Assembly (NCBI RefSeq): GCF_000350225.1
Contig: NW_005179090.1
Coordinates: forward strand, 228,628 to 292,627
DNA: 64,000 nucleotides
Reading direction: 5' to 3'
DNA from: Chondrus crispus
Taxonomy: Eukaryota; Rhodophyta; Florideophyceae; Gigartinales; Gigartinaceae
In this document: positions 41,268-55,276 of the stretch, piece after piece
Layout: the number at the start of each line of letters is the position of its first letter
Position numbering within the stretch: the first letter of the stretch is position 1
The notes under the pieces: model-generated
What the model saw: only the letters and a program-made list of their open reading frames with translations
Databases searched by the model: none
What the model was told of the DNA's origin: nothing
Made by a program: the position numbers and the translations under genes

Positions 41268-43408
41268 ATGTCGATTCCCATAGCTGTCCGGGTCGTATCC
41301 GAGACCTCCAGTACGTCACCGATTCCCTTGGGTTCAAGCCCGGTCCGTCGTCTGTCCATTGCTACTTTTTCCCTACGTCGCCTCTTCATCCCCGGCGGCC
41401 CCCCGGGTCCCGTCGTATGCCTCCTTTTCCCCTACGCCCGTCTTTCTCTCTGCGTGCTCGCCGTCCCCTGGCCTCACGTCTCCCGCCACGTGCTCCCTGT
41501 CGGAGATTCGTCAGGATCGTCGGTGTTCTTCCGCTCGCTGGGCGACTCCGACCCCGGCTCGTCGATGTCGGCGCCTCTCCCGAGCTCGTCGGTAGCCCCG
41601 GGGACGATCCCTTCGTCGACGGTAGACGTCATCCTCCCTGGGGGAGTTATTTCGCGTCAACCCAAGTTACCGTCGGTCCTTCGGGCCACTTTACCGCCGT
41701 TCCAAAAATCACGGAGCGCCGGGGACTCGCCTCCGTCAATCGAGTTCGTCCCCACCTCCACACCCCCCGGTTCGCGTGCACCCGACGCCGCCGTCGTTCG
41801 GGGGGCTCCTACTCGACCGGGGAGAGGGACGACTCCACGACGACGTGGTTCGGGTCGCCCCTCGAGCGTTCCGCCCCGCTTCCCGTCGAGCGTCTTCGAT
41901 TTCCGTGGCACCGGTTCGCCTGCTCCAGGGTGACGGTGGGCGAGCTGCTGTCCAATGATTGCCTCCGCCCCGGCCTGCTACGCGTTCGTCACGTTTACGA
42001 GGCGGGCGGAACTGAGGAAGCGTCGTTGATGTTGGGGCGGCTCACCGCCGGCGACGTCGGGGCGGCGTATCAGATCCCCGACGCCATCCGCAGCGAGAGA
42101 ACCTTCGCGTACAGCGCCGGCGAGGTCCATTACCTGGACCATATGGAGTCTTACTTGTCCGACCCCGTCCACGAGGGCCCACGTCGATTCATCCTAGCCG
42201 CCGTGCCGGGGCTGTACGTCAGCCACAGGCCGTATGCCTATTCGAAGGCGAGAGCTGCGCTGAAAAAATCCGCCTGTTCCTTGATGCGGTTGCACGGCGT
42301 CGCGATCGCCCCTCACGATTGAGCAGTATATCGTCGCTCGGACGAAGAAGACGGGCGGGTCTTCCGTGCTTCTACCTTCGAAAACGGGCTATCCCCGGGG
42401 GATTTCCCGCCGCTCCCCGCCGTCGTAAGGGAGGCAATCCCTTCGTTGGGGGTGCATCCTCTCCTCCCTTACGTTTTAAAGCACTTCGCATTCGTTTGCG
42501 CCGATCCGCGGCACCCTGTCTACGCGGCTGTGATGTAAAACCTGGAAAGAGAATTGGCGTGGTCATTGGGGAACGCACTTATGAACGAGGTGTCTGTGCA
42601 GAGCCGCGTATTCGTGCAGCCGCCGGAGGTGTTGGAGTTTTTGGGGAGGGTAGCGGCGGACCTCCCCCGTGTTCCCCTACACCCCTTGTAATGAAGCTCT
42701 TCGCACGTATCCTGGTCGTGTGCCGCGGTACTACAATTGATGCACCGCTCCGACGCGGTGCCGGAGCGCAACCGGCGACCTTGGACAGATTTCACAACCG
42801 GCGACCGAAGCACCTTCCCCGCCTACCATCCGGGGGCAGACACTTTCGTCGCGCGCCCTACTCCGAAATTGTCCTCCCCTGACCGTCCTGTACGTGGTGG
42901 CGGAGTCGGGTCCGCGGCGCGAGAGTCGCAAAGGAAGCGCTACAGGGACTTGGATGGCGAGGTGGCGGCTCTTGCGGAGGCGGGCACGAACCCGTTCCGA
43001 CTTCCCACCATGCGCAGCGGTAGCCACGGTTCCCTGGAATCGCCCTCCGTCCTCCCGGTTCCGGCCCTCCACCCGCCGACGGGTGTAGGTTTGCGGAACG
43101 AGTCCGCCACTCATCACATCATGTCGGCACGTGCCGACATCGGGGCCGTACCGGGCTTAGCCCGAGCGTTGGGGGCATCGGCGGATCGCCTTTCGCCGGT
43201 CGGCGGCCTTCTGCGTACCCTTGCGTCGTGGCATCTATCACGTGGTGAAGAAGCCCGCCGTCTTGGGGCCGCGCGCGAATCGTTGGCGTTGGATTTACGT
43301 CGGCTACAGCACGAAGTTGGGATCCTGCGTGACGCATCCGGCGAGCAGGCGAGCGCCCTCGAGCGATCCCACGCCACGGGTATCGTCGAGAGCGGAATGA
43401 GCTCCTAG
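41268..43408 (+). pseudogene. Antisense-type long reading frame of the LTR element, broken
   Basis: A plus-strand coding relic beside the LTR, opposite to the element's inferred direction. The N-terminal part (41268-41930) is Ser/Pro-rich. After a probable frameshift near 41925 one frame runs to 43408, with in-frame TGA 42320-42322, TAA 42536-42538 and TAA 42689-42691. It reads as a folded protein (for example GELLSNDCLRPGLLRVRHVY, YLDHMESYLSDPV, NLERELAWSLGNALM) and ends in a coiled-coil-like stretch (ESLALDLRRLQHEVGIL). No family is recognised. Its position matches the antisense ORF of the element at 56 kb, though I saw no clear sequence similarity. Confidence 0.5.
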
Positions 43409-46180
43409 TCCTCCGGGACGCCGCCCCGACCACTCCTCGTCATACCATACGCGACCCCTACGAGGACCGGGGGTTCGAACCCCCTCGAGCCCACGGCGTC
43501 GCGGCGTCGGGTGGCACGACGCCGGGGTGGTCTCTGGGCGTGGGGGTAGCGATGCCTCCGCTCGCGGAAGTGGGGCCAGAGGTGCCTCAGCACCCGGGTT
43601 ACTGCCCCTCCAATACCTACGCGTCGGGCCCGGCGTCGTCACAGAACGGTCCGGCGCTATAATCGAGCTCCTCCGACAGCTCGCATCCTTCTCTTTGTAA
43701 AGCCACTAGGGCATCTTGTTTGTGCGTCCGACTCACTGCTCCGTTGTCCTTTCTTTTCGCACCCCCCCTGCCCTTTCTCCAAAACGCGACGCATCTTCCG
43801 GAACAATCGGGTTCCTTCAAAGCCTCGCCCGCACGTACTGCGAGGCCGGCTGCGGAAGTTCCGTCTATCTTCGATTTCCCATCGGCTCATCTTTTGTCCT
43901 CCCCTCAGCCGTCGTGGCTCCGGTTGCATGCGAACGCACACCCCCACGCTGGTCTTCCCTGTTCCTTACCTCCAGTTCTCTCCCTTTGACGTCTCTGCCG
44001 TCGGTTTCTGGGGTGGTAATGCGCGAGCCTTCCGCGCGCCCGTGATAAGAGTATCCTCGTAGATCGCTGGTGGTAACCCTCCCGGTCGAGCGGAGGGGAA
44101 AGCTATTGCCCCTTCCGCCGTGGAGGGTTGTCGTCAAGTCCTCAGTGGCACGAGCCGCCGGCCTTCTTCGTTCTCCGAAGGGGCCATTCCCCCGTGCTCT
44201 AATGCGTCACGTCGCGGGGATCCCTAGTCGCGTCGGCAAGCTCCTCTCCCGACTTTTCGTCTTCTCGCAACGCCCAAACCGGCGTAGCTCCCGAGTATGG
44301 GGGCGCGCGGCGGTATGGAGGAGGAACCCTTTCTCTCCAACAGTTCTCGACGAGGGTCGCCGTCTTTCCGTTGCGCCTTTCAGTTGTTGCGCCGTTACGA
44401 TTTCCTTCCTTCGTAATTGCCTTCAGCATCGATGCGTCACGGAAGCGTTCGAACAGTAGTCTCACCTTCACGCCGCCATTACGTCGGAGCGGTGAGGATA
44501 CCCGCGGGTCGCGAGTGAAGAGGCGTGGCTGTTCTTGGCTCGGTGTTACCTGGTCTTTCCACGAGTAACGCATACCGGGGGTGTCTGCGGGGGCCGTCCC
44601 TCGCCGGACTACCCATCCGCGAGCGTTGGTATCGCGGACTTGGTTTTCGTGCCATATCCTCGTGTTACGCAGGACCGCCGAACGGACTCGCGTTTCGAGG
44701 GCCTACGGTGTGCCCCTCCACTCACTTCCGTTCGTCGATCGTATCAGTGATATTTCCATAGGCGGGGGTCGTCCCCTCCGCCGTGCTCCTTATCCGCGGG
44801 TGTCGGTACCGCTTGCTCGTCGTCTTCTGTCTACCGTCGAATGGCTTGTAGGCGCGTCGTCGGTGGTCGCTGTGCCAAGCTAGTCGGCTCGGCGAGGGTG
44901 TCTGGCGGCCATGTACGGCGAGCGTGCGGCGCACGCGAAGGAGGTTTCAGACGGCGTTAGGGTACAGGCGAGTCGTAGTCGGGCGTTGTTTTTGCTTCCG
45001 TGTGTCGGCGGCTCGGTTTTCGTGGTGTCGAATTGCCGAGTCCGGCGAGAGCGTCGGGTTACCACCTCAGCAGGGCGATGCGCTCTAGAAAGGCGCTCGT
45101 GCGCTTTTCGTGCGCGACTTTCTGCCCGCGTCGGGAGGGGAGGTCCCTCTTGGTGGACAGCGTAGAGCTTGTTTGGGGTGTCTTCCGGTGGTCGCTGGCG
45201 GTCCGGTGCGCGCGGCGCAGCCTGTCCCTGCTACTCGACGGAACCATAAGGAATGTTCGCGGCGAGATGGACGTGTTAGTAACGTAGGCTGGGTCATGTC
45301 CACGTTCTCCGGCGCCCCTCGCAGTCGGCGGCGAGGGCTCGAACCCGCGTATAGTCGTCGACACGCAGCGAGTTCAGGGGAGCAAAGCCGCTTGAATGAC
45401 TTGAGATACACACGACGAGATGGCGAGGCGCCCGCTCCGAGAGCGGACGTGTGTACCCTCGGGCGGGTACTCGCTGTAACCGCGCCCGAACCGCCGCCGT
45501 CGGCCTTTTCATGACTTTTCCGGTGGTGTACAGTACCAGCACACGCAATGCACGTGCTGGTGTAATTTCCCTTCCTTGATTTGCCGTTATTTTTTGGAGG
45601 GTGGTGGCGGTGGTCATTTCGTGATGACGCGAGCGGTTTTGTTGCGTGGCGCGCAAACTCCGGCGACGCTCGCGTGTAATTTCCCCTCACCTTTTAATTT
45701 CACTTATTAGGGGGCTGCTGTCTGCGGCGGTTTTGGAGTGTCTTGCTTCCGTGCGTGGGTATAACTATCTTGGAGCGTGTTGCGCCGGATGCCCCCAGGC
45801 ACGGGACCCCGTTCTATACGTCTCGTGCGCGCAAGCGCGCGCCTTCGTCCCCTACCCCGATCATCACCTCCGTCGACCGGCCTTGACGGGGCCTATTTGC
45901 CCCTACGCCAGCTTCCTTTTGCAGGTGATCGTCTCATTCGTTGGGCGTTCCTACCCTCCACTCCGCCGGGGATGTTATTTTCTTTCTCTGCGCCGTCTTG
46001 CTATTTTCGATCATAGCGAGGACTACGATTCTTCAGGCAGTTCGTACTGCCCTGCTCCTACTTATTGCGTCTCCGGCCTCGACGAAGTCAATACGGCTTG
46101 ACTTCGGTACGTTTCCTCTGTCCCTACTCGTCGGAGATCAGTTCTGACCGAAACGAAACAGCTCGATTTCACCGACCCAA
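43409..46180. other. GC-rich retroelement interior without recognisable domains
   Basis: Numerous overlapping frames exist on both strands because the DNA is GC-rich, but none shows protease, RT, integrase or gag motifs. Plus-strand frames are interrupted by stops. It may be decayed interior of the LTR element, or a large non-autonomous derivative. Confidence 0.35.
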
Positions 46181-46192
46181 GGCGGTTGAGGG

Positions 46193-46225
46193 CCCCCCCA
46201 CTTAAGACTGAACGTCCACGTTCAG
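46193..46225 (-). other. Second polypurine-tract-like block with hairpin
   Basis: C7 at 46193-46199 followed by ACTTAAGA and the inverted repeat CTGAACG-TCCA-CGTTCAG (46208-46225) closely copies the block beside the LTR at 41216. No LTR edge adjoins it, so it might be an internal tract, an old element border, or a duplication. Confidence 0.55.
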
Positions 46226-46240
46226 TTCCGGAGTGAGGCC

Positions 46241-47080
46241 CCTACCTGTACGCGCTCGAAGTCTTTTCGCGTAGCGCGAACTGCGCTAATTCTAATTATT
46301 CCTCGGGGACATGTGTGCGCGCTGTCCACACTGGTAAGTCATATAGTCAATTTTGTTACTAATATAATAGTATGCATCGCCTATGATGCTGACTTTGGAA
46401 CAATGATTCAGTAATGCTGGCGATTATCATAGTGGTCGGAATGATTCCAAAATCAATCCTAAAATTTTGGGGATTCTCAATAAGAGTAGTATTTTCTCAC
46501 TCTTTTTGTCATTGCAGCAGAGTAAGATATATATTTTTAAAAACGCAAATTTCTCGCATCCGACGTTCAATTGAATGTTCTGTGATGTGATGCGAAATGT
46601 CACGTAGCCAGCCTATCTTATGAAATGTCTGGTCATCGATTTCATGATGCACTGCGTTGACGCTTGGAGCGCACTGTGTCATAGAGTGTATGGCACCAGA
46701 GAACATTTGAGTGAACTGAAGCTGTCCATTATACCATTAAGACCCAATAATGATGCGAAATGGCAAAGTTGCCATCCAAACAATGTGCATTATTAATTCT
46801 TAAACGTAGCCAGGCAGTCTGAATGGACATCCAGGGCACTTAGTGCTCATGATTCAGATTGATTACTTTATTGCTTCAGTTTTTAGTGTCGTACCTTTTC
46901 AGTGAGGTCGTGGTGCTGTTTCATTCATTTGATATTGCAGAGTTCTCGGCGACTTTAGTAGCGGTGAGTGTGACTAATTTTACTGAATGACCACATTACC
47001 ATAAATTGTTCTGGGGCTTGTAAACAACTCATCCAGTCCCAATACCCCACCAGTTCTCTTACAACCCATTTCAACGATCT
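46241..47080. other. AT-rich intergenic DNA
   Basis: Composition falls sharply from the GC-rich retroelement. Only short frames occur and no RNA or transposon feature is recognised. Confidence 0.45.
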
Positions 47081-47954
47081 TTGTATCCCGTGCCTCACCC
47101 GGCCTCACCAGAAACATTACGAAGAGGCCCTGCCTACCGCAGATACCTTGCTCCCAGCGGGACCCATCTCCGGTCCACACCCGTCTTGCGTACGCGTTCA
47201 TCCCGCCCCTCCCCTCTGCACAACCTGATCCCCGCCACCACCCTCAACGAAGCTGCCCTCCGGGCAATTCATCCAGACCCTCCAACCACTCGGCGAATGC
47301 CTCAAACCGCGCCCCGGGACCCTCTAAATCACCACCTCGCCCCTTCCCCATTCCGATGACCCCCTTTCAACCCTCACAGTCAGCGAGGCTGCCACCCTCC
47401 CCCACGACCGTCGCGATGCCGCCCGCATCCACACGGAGTCCCACTTCTCATTATCACGCTCACATCCGCCTTCCCCTCCCTCATCGCGTCGACTGCAGTC
47501 GACAAGCTCATGCACTTCCAGACCGACGGCATCCTCCTCGCCGACATCCTCGCAACGCTCTCCCCCTCCCGCTTCTCTCTGAATTCCATCCTCTGCGTGG
47601 CCCCCCGAAACGCCCTTTTCTCCCCCTCCGACTCCCACCCCTCCTCAAATGCCGACGGCCGCCAAAGGCACGTCCAGTACAACTCTAACTCCCGCCGCGT
47701 CCTCCGTGACGGAGCGGTCCTAGGCGTCGGCGACAACTTTACCGCAAAACAGACCTGTAGTCCCGTCCATCCGAGATTTCCGCCCAGCCCAGAAGATCGC
47801 CCAGCTCGTCCTTGCCGCTTCCGTCTACCTACGGCCCAGACCCCTCCTTCCGCGCTATTTTCTGGCAGCTCCCCTCCAACAGCCTCAGCAACACCTTCCA
47901 CATTGTCTCACCTCCGTCTCCCAGGCCGTGGACCTGCCCCAGCAGCACAACCTC

Positions 47955-50257
<2,303 letters not shown>

Positions 50258-51148
50258 ATGCGGCTCTAGGATTAGTTACGACGAGGACGCTTGACCAAGT
50301 GGCGGTGCCCTTCTATGGTGGGGGCGGCTAAAGAGAGGGGACAGGAGGTATGGCCAGCATAAAAGCAGCGCTCATGGCGAGCAGTCTTTGGGAGAGAGGA
50401 GGTTGCTACAAGGACTGCAAAGACCGGGTTTCGATTGCGATAGAGATGAAAGTGGGAGGCGGAATGGCAAATTGGAGGCAAAACGAGTGAATAGTGTGAT
50501 AGAGCTGAGAAATACTCGCCCGACTTTCCAGTTAGTCCATCATGCAAGGATTCGATGATGCTTGAGACAAGGAAGCGATGAGGACGGAAGTGGTGCTACG
50601 ACGGTGCGAGTGAGCACTTGCCATACGGTGGGTGGGAGATCGACCTTTGCCCTCACCCCCGGCGTCGTGTACAGTGCACTCCGAGTAGATGTAGTGACAC
50701 GTATTACACATGCCCGCATGTCACAAATTTCCGGTTGCGCATGTTGTTGAAACGGTATCAGCTCCAAACATCACGTAGTGGTAGTCCATGCGTTCTACCT
50801 GTATCCCGACCACGGCCTTTTTCTATCAGCCCGTTGCGCTTGGACGCTCGGATTTTTGATTTTTTTGACCTGAATATTTCTCCCATTTTACTTTCCGTGT
50901 TTCTGCTTCTGTCGATAGCCAAGATTCCCAGATCTCTGATTTCGCCACTGCCACCACCACATATCCCTCTCCATCGATCCAAGTTTCCTTCTCTTCGGTA
51001 CCTGTCAGGAAATACATGCAGATCTGCTTTTGTTTCTTCCATTTGGAAATCTACACGGATACTGGTTGCTTTTTCTACACTTGCTTATCAGCGGAGAATC
51101 TGACGGGGCGATTTCGGGGTTTCCGCACGGTCATAATCAATAACTGGA
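50258..51148. other. Divergent intergenic region
   Basis: It separates the Deg-like remnant (leftward) from the 361-residue gene (rightward). Only short frames are seen, some C/T-rich. No RNA gene or repeat recognised. Confidence 0.45.
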
Positions 51149-52234
51149 ATGCGCGAGCTAAGGGAAGGGGACTCCATTGAAGTTCTCTGGATTCTTGACG
51201 TTACTGTGGAGAGTGGAAGGAGGAAAGGTCAGAAAAACAAAAAGGACGTTTGGTGGAGGGGGAAAGTGAGTGGAGTTGGGAGGCGAAGAGGCGAGTTCGT
51301 TGCCCTCGTGCAGTATGATGCAGGCTACGGCATGGGTGAATCTAGTGTGAGCGCACGCTTCATGAAAAACAAATTGCAGCATAAGCAAGATGACGGAACG
51401 CTACTGTGCATACAACAATGGCGGTATTACAAACGAGATTTCTCGGAGTGTGATGATGGAATCTCGAGTTCGGACGATGATTACAGCGCCCTCGAGGCCT
51501 CCTGCACGAAGCGGAACTGCTTTACCAGTCTATGTGATCATACCAGAACTGCATCTCGTGTAGCATCTCTGGAACTGACAGTGGATGAGATTCAAAGGCT
51601 TCTGAGTGCTCAAAGCGGCATTTATTCCAGATTACTGCGGTATAAGACCGAAAGTGATGTCATTTCTGACCGGGCTTTTAGATTCCTAAGGCAAAGAATG
51701 GCAAATGCATGCCAGAGAGCTATTCAACTTCCAAGAATTCGAACTGCAGTCACGGATGTCGTCGCGCAGGAAGGAAGACATATTGGTATGTGCTTCACAA
51801 GAGCTTTACCGGCAGATACGGACTGCACTCTTGCTGAAATGGAACAAATATGCCGCGTGGTCAGAATGCGGACTCCCACGGCGACATTTTACCCAACCTA
51901 CGAGGACACCCAGTCTCCCCGCTCCGACATAGAAACAATAACGATATTGTTTGATTCTCTCGGCTGTCTTTGTAAATGCATCGGTTTCACAAGTGTCTCT
52001 GATCTACAGTACTTCATGGTGAAGGGAAGAAAAATGAGGCGCATGGAAGTGTCTGACCAGAGCGCCTTTCGGCTGCTAGGGGGGACTTTGGCACACAATG
52101 ATTCAGAAAATTCCATGTTCATTTTTCGAGTTGCGGGAAGTCAAGTTTGCACAGCCACAGAAAAATGTGCGAGCTACTTTTCCGGGAGAACATGCGTTTC
52201 GATCGACGAAACAGAACGTACGCTAACAGACTAG
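51149..52234 (+). CDS. Hypothetical protein with Tudor-like N-terminus
   Basis: A 361-residue protein. Residues 6-90 (GDSIEVLWILDVTVESGR, then VWWRGKVSGVGR, FVALVQYDAGYGMGE and LLCIQQWRYYKRD) have the spaced hydrophobic/aromatic pattern of a Tudor/Agenet-type beta barrel: W-x-G-x-V and V-x-Y-D. An acidic Ser-rich linker (ISSSDDDYSALEAS) follows, then a helical part of unknown kind (VASLELTVDEIQRLLSAQSG) with several cysteines. No signal or membrane segment. It may be a chromatin-linked protein or a gene of a transposon family. ATG at 51149 is the first in frame. The function is unknown. Confidence 0.55.
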   Translation: MRELREGDSIEVLWILDVTVESGRRKGQKNKKDVWWRGKVSGVGRRRGEFVALVQYDAGYGMGESSVSARFMKNKLQHKQDDGTLLCIQQWRYYKRDFSECDDGISSSDDDYSALEASCTKRNCFTSLCDHTRTASRVASLELTVDEIQRLLSAQSGIYSRLLRYKTESDVISDRAFRFLRQRMANACQRAIQLPRIRTAVTDVVAQEGRHIGMCFTRALPADTDCTLAEMEQICRVVRMRTPTATFYPTYEDTQSPRSDIETITILFDSLGCLCKCIGFTSVSDLQYFMVKGRKMRRMEVSDQSAFRLLGGTLAHNDSENSMFIFRVAGSQVCTATEKCASYFSGRTCVSIDETERTLTD

Positions 52235-52244
52235 AAAAAAAAGT

Positions 52245-52514
52245 ATGATGCTTTCTGACGCCTTGAAGATCTCCAAGGTTGCCTATCACGGGAACAGGAT
52301 ACCAGAAAATCTGGTAGACCGTGCATTTCATTTGCTGTGGCATCGGACATCCGCGGGAAAAACAAAACAGCTTTCTAAGACGTTGACAGATCCTGATGAG
52401 GCACTGGCCTGTTTAGAGATGAGCTGGCCTTCATTATTGGTACGGGGTAAGCATATCATAGAGGAATTTCAAAGAACAGTAACCCAGAACATGGTGAAGA
52501 GAACCATAGAATGA
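52245..52514 (+). CDS. Small hypothetical ORF
   Basis: 89 codons right after the previous stop, in a different frame. The product is soluble and helical with two tryptophans (FHLLWHRTS, LEMSWPSLLV). It might be a downstream piece of the previous gene after a frameshift, or a separate fragment. No family is recognised. Confidence 0.25.
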   Translation: MMLSDALKISKVAYHGNRIPENLVDRAFHLLWHRTSAGKTKQLSKTLTDPDEALACLEMSWPSLLVRGKHIIEEFQRTVTQNMVKRTIE

Positions 52515-53089
52515 AAAGGATTGAAGTTATGCCAATGCAAAAACGTCAATGGCCAGCCAGGCACGTCGCAAACGCTCACCTCATCTCTTTGTGTCGAATC
52601 TGACTGCCCTCCGCCATCCTGCTCTCATCAATCCAAACACACATCTTTTCCTCACCCACAAATGTCTACCCTCAGGCCCCGCGCCACCCCTTCACATCCC
52701 AACAACACTCCCAACCGCCCCTCCGTAAGAACGAAAGGCGCCTTTGATGGCAACCAAAAACATGAATGGCATGGTCACATTACTTTACTTACTTATCAAC
52801 GTACACAAATGGCTAACTCTCTCGATAGCGGGCTGGCCGTTTCCCACAATTCTATCGGCTGTGAGATATGCATAATTTACCCCATTCGTGGAGGGTATCC
52901 TTGCCGCTTTGTAAGATAATAGAACCTTTCGCCTGAAAGAAGTCCAGCTGCGTGCGTTATCACGACGACATTTTCACTGATGTGACAGTGGGTCTCTGGT
53001 AAAGACATAGAACACGCATGTATCAGCCCAACCCTTCTCACATTTCCAGTCAGTCTTAGTAAGGTTAAGGGTGTACCAGGGGGAACGTG
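52515..53089. other. Intergenic, no supported gene
   Basis: Short frames only, partly C-rich (52600-52730). It contains the 3' flank of the tnp2-like transposase. Confidence 0.4.
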
Positions 53090-55276
53090 TCAGGTTCTAT
53101 CCTCATGTAATGTGCATTTTCGCACAAAAACGAATGGAGAACTCTCGATACAATATTCTCCAGCACCAGACTGGTGGTCCTTCCAAGATACAAATGCCTC
53201 GACAGCAAAAACAACAAGTATGTAATTGTCCGGACTGCCCTCCATTTCAAGAAGACTCGGCTGCTCCTCGAGTAGGTCTCCTGTCATGTCATGACGCACA
53301 AGCAATTGAATGGCGTTTCCTACACGAATACAATCGTGAGGATATGAATGCCCGGATGTGCTCGACCTAAATATGTTTTGTTTAAACCGGCGCGCCTTCT
53401 TGAAGAATGTTACTTTGCGCTCGCCATCGAATTGGAGAATAACTGACTGATTGAGCAACTTCATCATACCTGTATGCGACGTCGATGTCTTTTCAGTACC
53501 GTTCAGAACCCACTTAGAATGTGACCCATCACCACGCGGACCGGGCGATGTTTTTCCTACCAGCTTACGCAACAACGGCTTGATTAGTAAGTCCTCTGTC
53601 AGCTGGCTTTCGAATGAGGTAGTGTCTAGATGTTCCGATGGAGTACTTTTCTGACCGGTCAAGAATGTACCGAAGTCGTTTTTATGTTCCTGTGACAAGG
53701 GGTTCTCCACTATCTTTTCTGTTAGTGCCGCAAGACGGTCTTGCCAGTCGTCAGAAAGTGCATGCTGTACTGCTTGTAAATGGGGATTTCTTCTGTTAGA
53801 ACGGGAAATGCCTCGCTTTAATGGCTGATGGGCAAACTCAAAGACGATTTCACCAAAATGGCGCACATGACCCATCGCCGCGACTGAGTGAGTATACAAC
53901 TCGATTAGCCTGTGCAAGTTTGGTTTGTCTATGTTCTTCTTTGCTAGTTCAGACTGACCACAAAGCTTATCGCGCAAGGAAACGTACTGACGAGACATGT
54001 CCTGTAGCTCAACGGTACTCGCCCGACCACGATCCGAGTTGAACAGCCTCACCGCCTCTTTCCGGTCGATAAGAAGGCTTAGATACCAATACGTTTTTGT
54101 TACTAAGGCTGAATAAAGTTGTAGGCATTTTACAGGATGTTGAAGCGCACTTGATTGTTCATCATTCCGCCCTGCTCCACAATCCATGTTTTCACCGCAA
54201 AAGTCCTGAAAAACTTTGTCAGCAAGGACAAGTGTGCAGAACACGCCGCTGATCGACGTGGAAAAGAGCTTCTTACCCTTGAAATCAAACAATTTGTTTT
54301 GAATCACAAGATTGTTTGCTCGGAGCGCCTCGGAAACCCGTGATTCAACGTGTCGAACAGCTTCTTCATCATGAAGTAGCATGAAGCAAGTTGTTACAAT
54401 ATTGATAGCGTTACCAGACAGCAAATGGTCAGGTGCCACCAAAACGGAACGGTAAGGGTCGAACATGGCATTAAAGATTGGATGGCCGCAACTTGCGATC
54501 GGTATTTTACCGCTGGACTGTGCACGCGTCAGTTTCTGATAGAGCAACAGCAAAGGACTACCAGAAACCTTGCGGGATGATTCTTGCTCCATACCAAGGT
54601 GATGTAATAGCGAATAAAATTCCCTCTCATTTATGTTCGCCCCACGAATGGCATCTGTTCGTGGACCTGAACGAAAGCTGCAAGAATCTGCGCTGTGCTC
54701 TTCGGTGGTAAAGCCATGACGAGACTGTGCTGGATCAAGTTTCTGAACTCTAAAAGAACAAAGATGACAGGCTGCATCAGCATTGTGGCCGAGCAAGTCT
54801 GAAACATGGGCAATTTCGAGAAAATCAGCAACATATGCCACGACTTGGATGAAAACGGTGATTGCAAGTCCAGCTCCATCAACAGTTTTAATACCGTCGG
54901 TTGCTGCAGTCTCGAGATCTTCTGATGTGATGCGCAAAACTTCACTGGACTCTAATCCCGGGGGAGTGAGTCCAAGCAACCTGACCGACTTGCGGCCAGT
55001 GCGATGCCTTGGTAGTAAGTTGAGGGGAAGCATGTATATTCCTCCTGCAGAACGTTGTTTCTCCTTGTATTGAGAGAACCCGTCCGAGTACAGTAGTATT
55101 CTGTACACAAAGAAACGACTACCATCCAGCAGCGTACCAGTAGACTTGTCACATGGGCATTGAAATTCATCGACATAACTTCTAACTCCTATTGTGCCTA
55201 TATCAAGTACGTCTTCATGCGATGAGTTACAATATGGGCCACTCTGTTGCTTTGCATTTAATACAACGTCACATAC
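53090..55276 (-). CDS. tnp2/CACTA-like transposase, 5' end removed by LTR insertion
   Basis: The long frame ends at 53090 and stays open rightward to about 55270, six bases from the LTR edge. It starts with a cysteine cluster (CIKCKQQSGPYC, then QCPCDKSTGTLLDG), followed by VYRILLYSDGFSQY with the first catalytic-type Asp, YMLPLNLLPRHRTGRKSVRL, and VSDLLGHNADAACHLCSF, the Cys-x-x-Cys block seen in tnp2/CACTA (EnSpm) transposases. A long helical part and a basic C-terminus follow. About 725 residues remain, without stops. The missing N-terminus was cut by the Ty3/gypsy element. The superfamily call rests on pattern only; KDZ-type transposases are an alternative. Confidence 0.55.
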   Translation of the reverse strand, partial: VCDVVLNAKQQSGPYCNSSHEDVLDIGTIGVRSYVDEFQCPCDKSTGTLLDGSRFFVYRILLYSDGFSQYKEKQRSAGGIYMLPLNLLPRHRTGRKSVRLLGLTPPGLESSEVLRITSEDLETAATDGIKTVDGAGLAITVFIQVVAYVADFLEIAHVSDLLGHNADAACHLCSFRVQKLDPAQSRHGFTTEEHSADSCSFRSGPRTDAIRGANINEREFYSLLHHLGMEQESSRKVSGSPLLLLYQKLTRAQSSGKIPIASCGHPIFNAMFDPYRSVLVAPDHLLSGNAINIVTTCFMLLHDEEAVRHVESRVSEALRANNLVIQNKLFDFKGKKLFSTSISGVFCTLVLADKVFQDFCGENMDCGAGRNDEQSSALQHPVKCLQLYSALVTKTYWYLSLLIDRKEAVRLFNSDRGRASTVELQDMSRQYVSLRDKLCGQSELAKKNIDKPNLHRLIELYTHSVAAMGHVRHFGEIVFEFAHQPLKRGISRSNRRNPHLQAVQHALSDDWQDRLAALTEKIVENPLSQEHKNDFGTFLTGQKSTPSEHLDTTSFESQLTEDLLIKPLLRKLVGKTSPGPRGDGSHSKWVLNGTEKTSTSHTGMMKLLNQSVILQFDGERKVTFFKKARRFKQNIFRSSTSGHSYPHDCIRVGNAIQLLVRHDMTGDLLEEQPSLLEMEGSPDNYILVVFAVEAFVSWKDHQSGAGEYCIESSPFVFVRKCTLHEDRT

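Noticed and set aside
42706..42756. Minus-strand CX2CX4HX4C zinc-knuckle-like peptide (CINCSTAAHDQDTC)
   Set aside because: The pattern is perfect, but the plus strand here carries a longer, more convincing reading frame, no gag-like sequence surrounds it, and such a match is expected by chance about once in several windows of this size.
43460..43500. tRNA-like T arm (GGGGGTTCGAACCCCC)
   Set aside because: No matching acceptor, D or anticodon arms can be folded on either strand at the right spacing; it is a chance GC-rich palindrome.
45340..45360. Second tRNA box-B-like motif (GGCTCGAACCC)
   Set aside because: The stem does not pair and no other tRNA parts are present.
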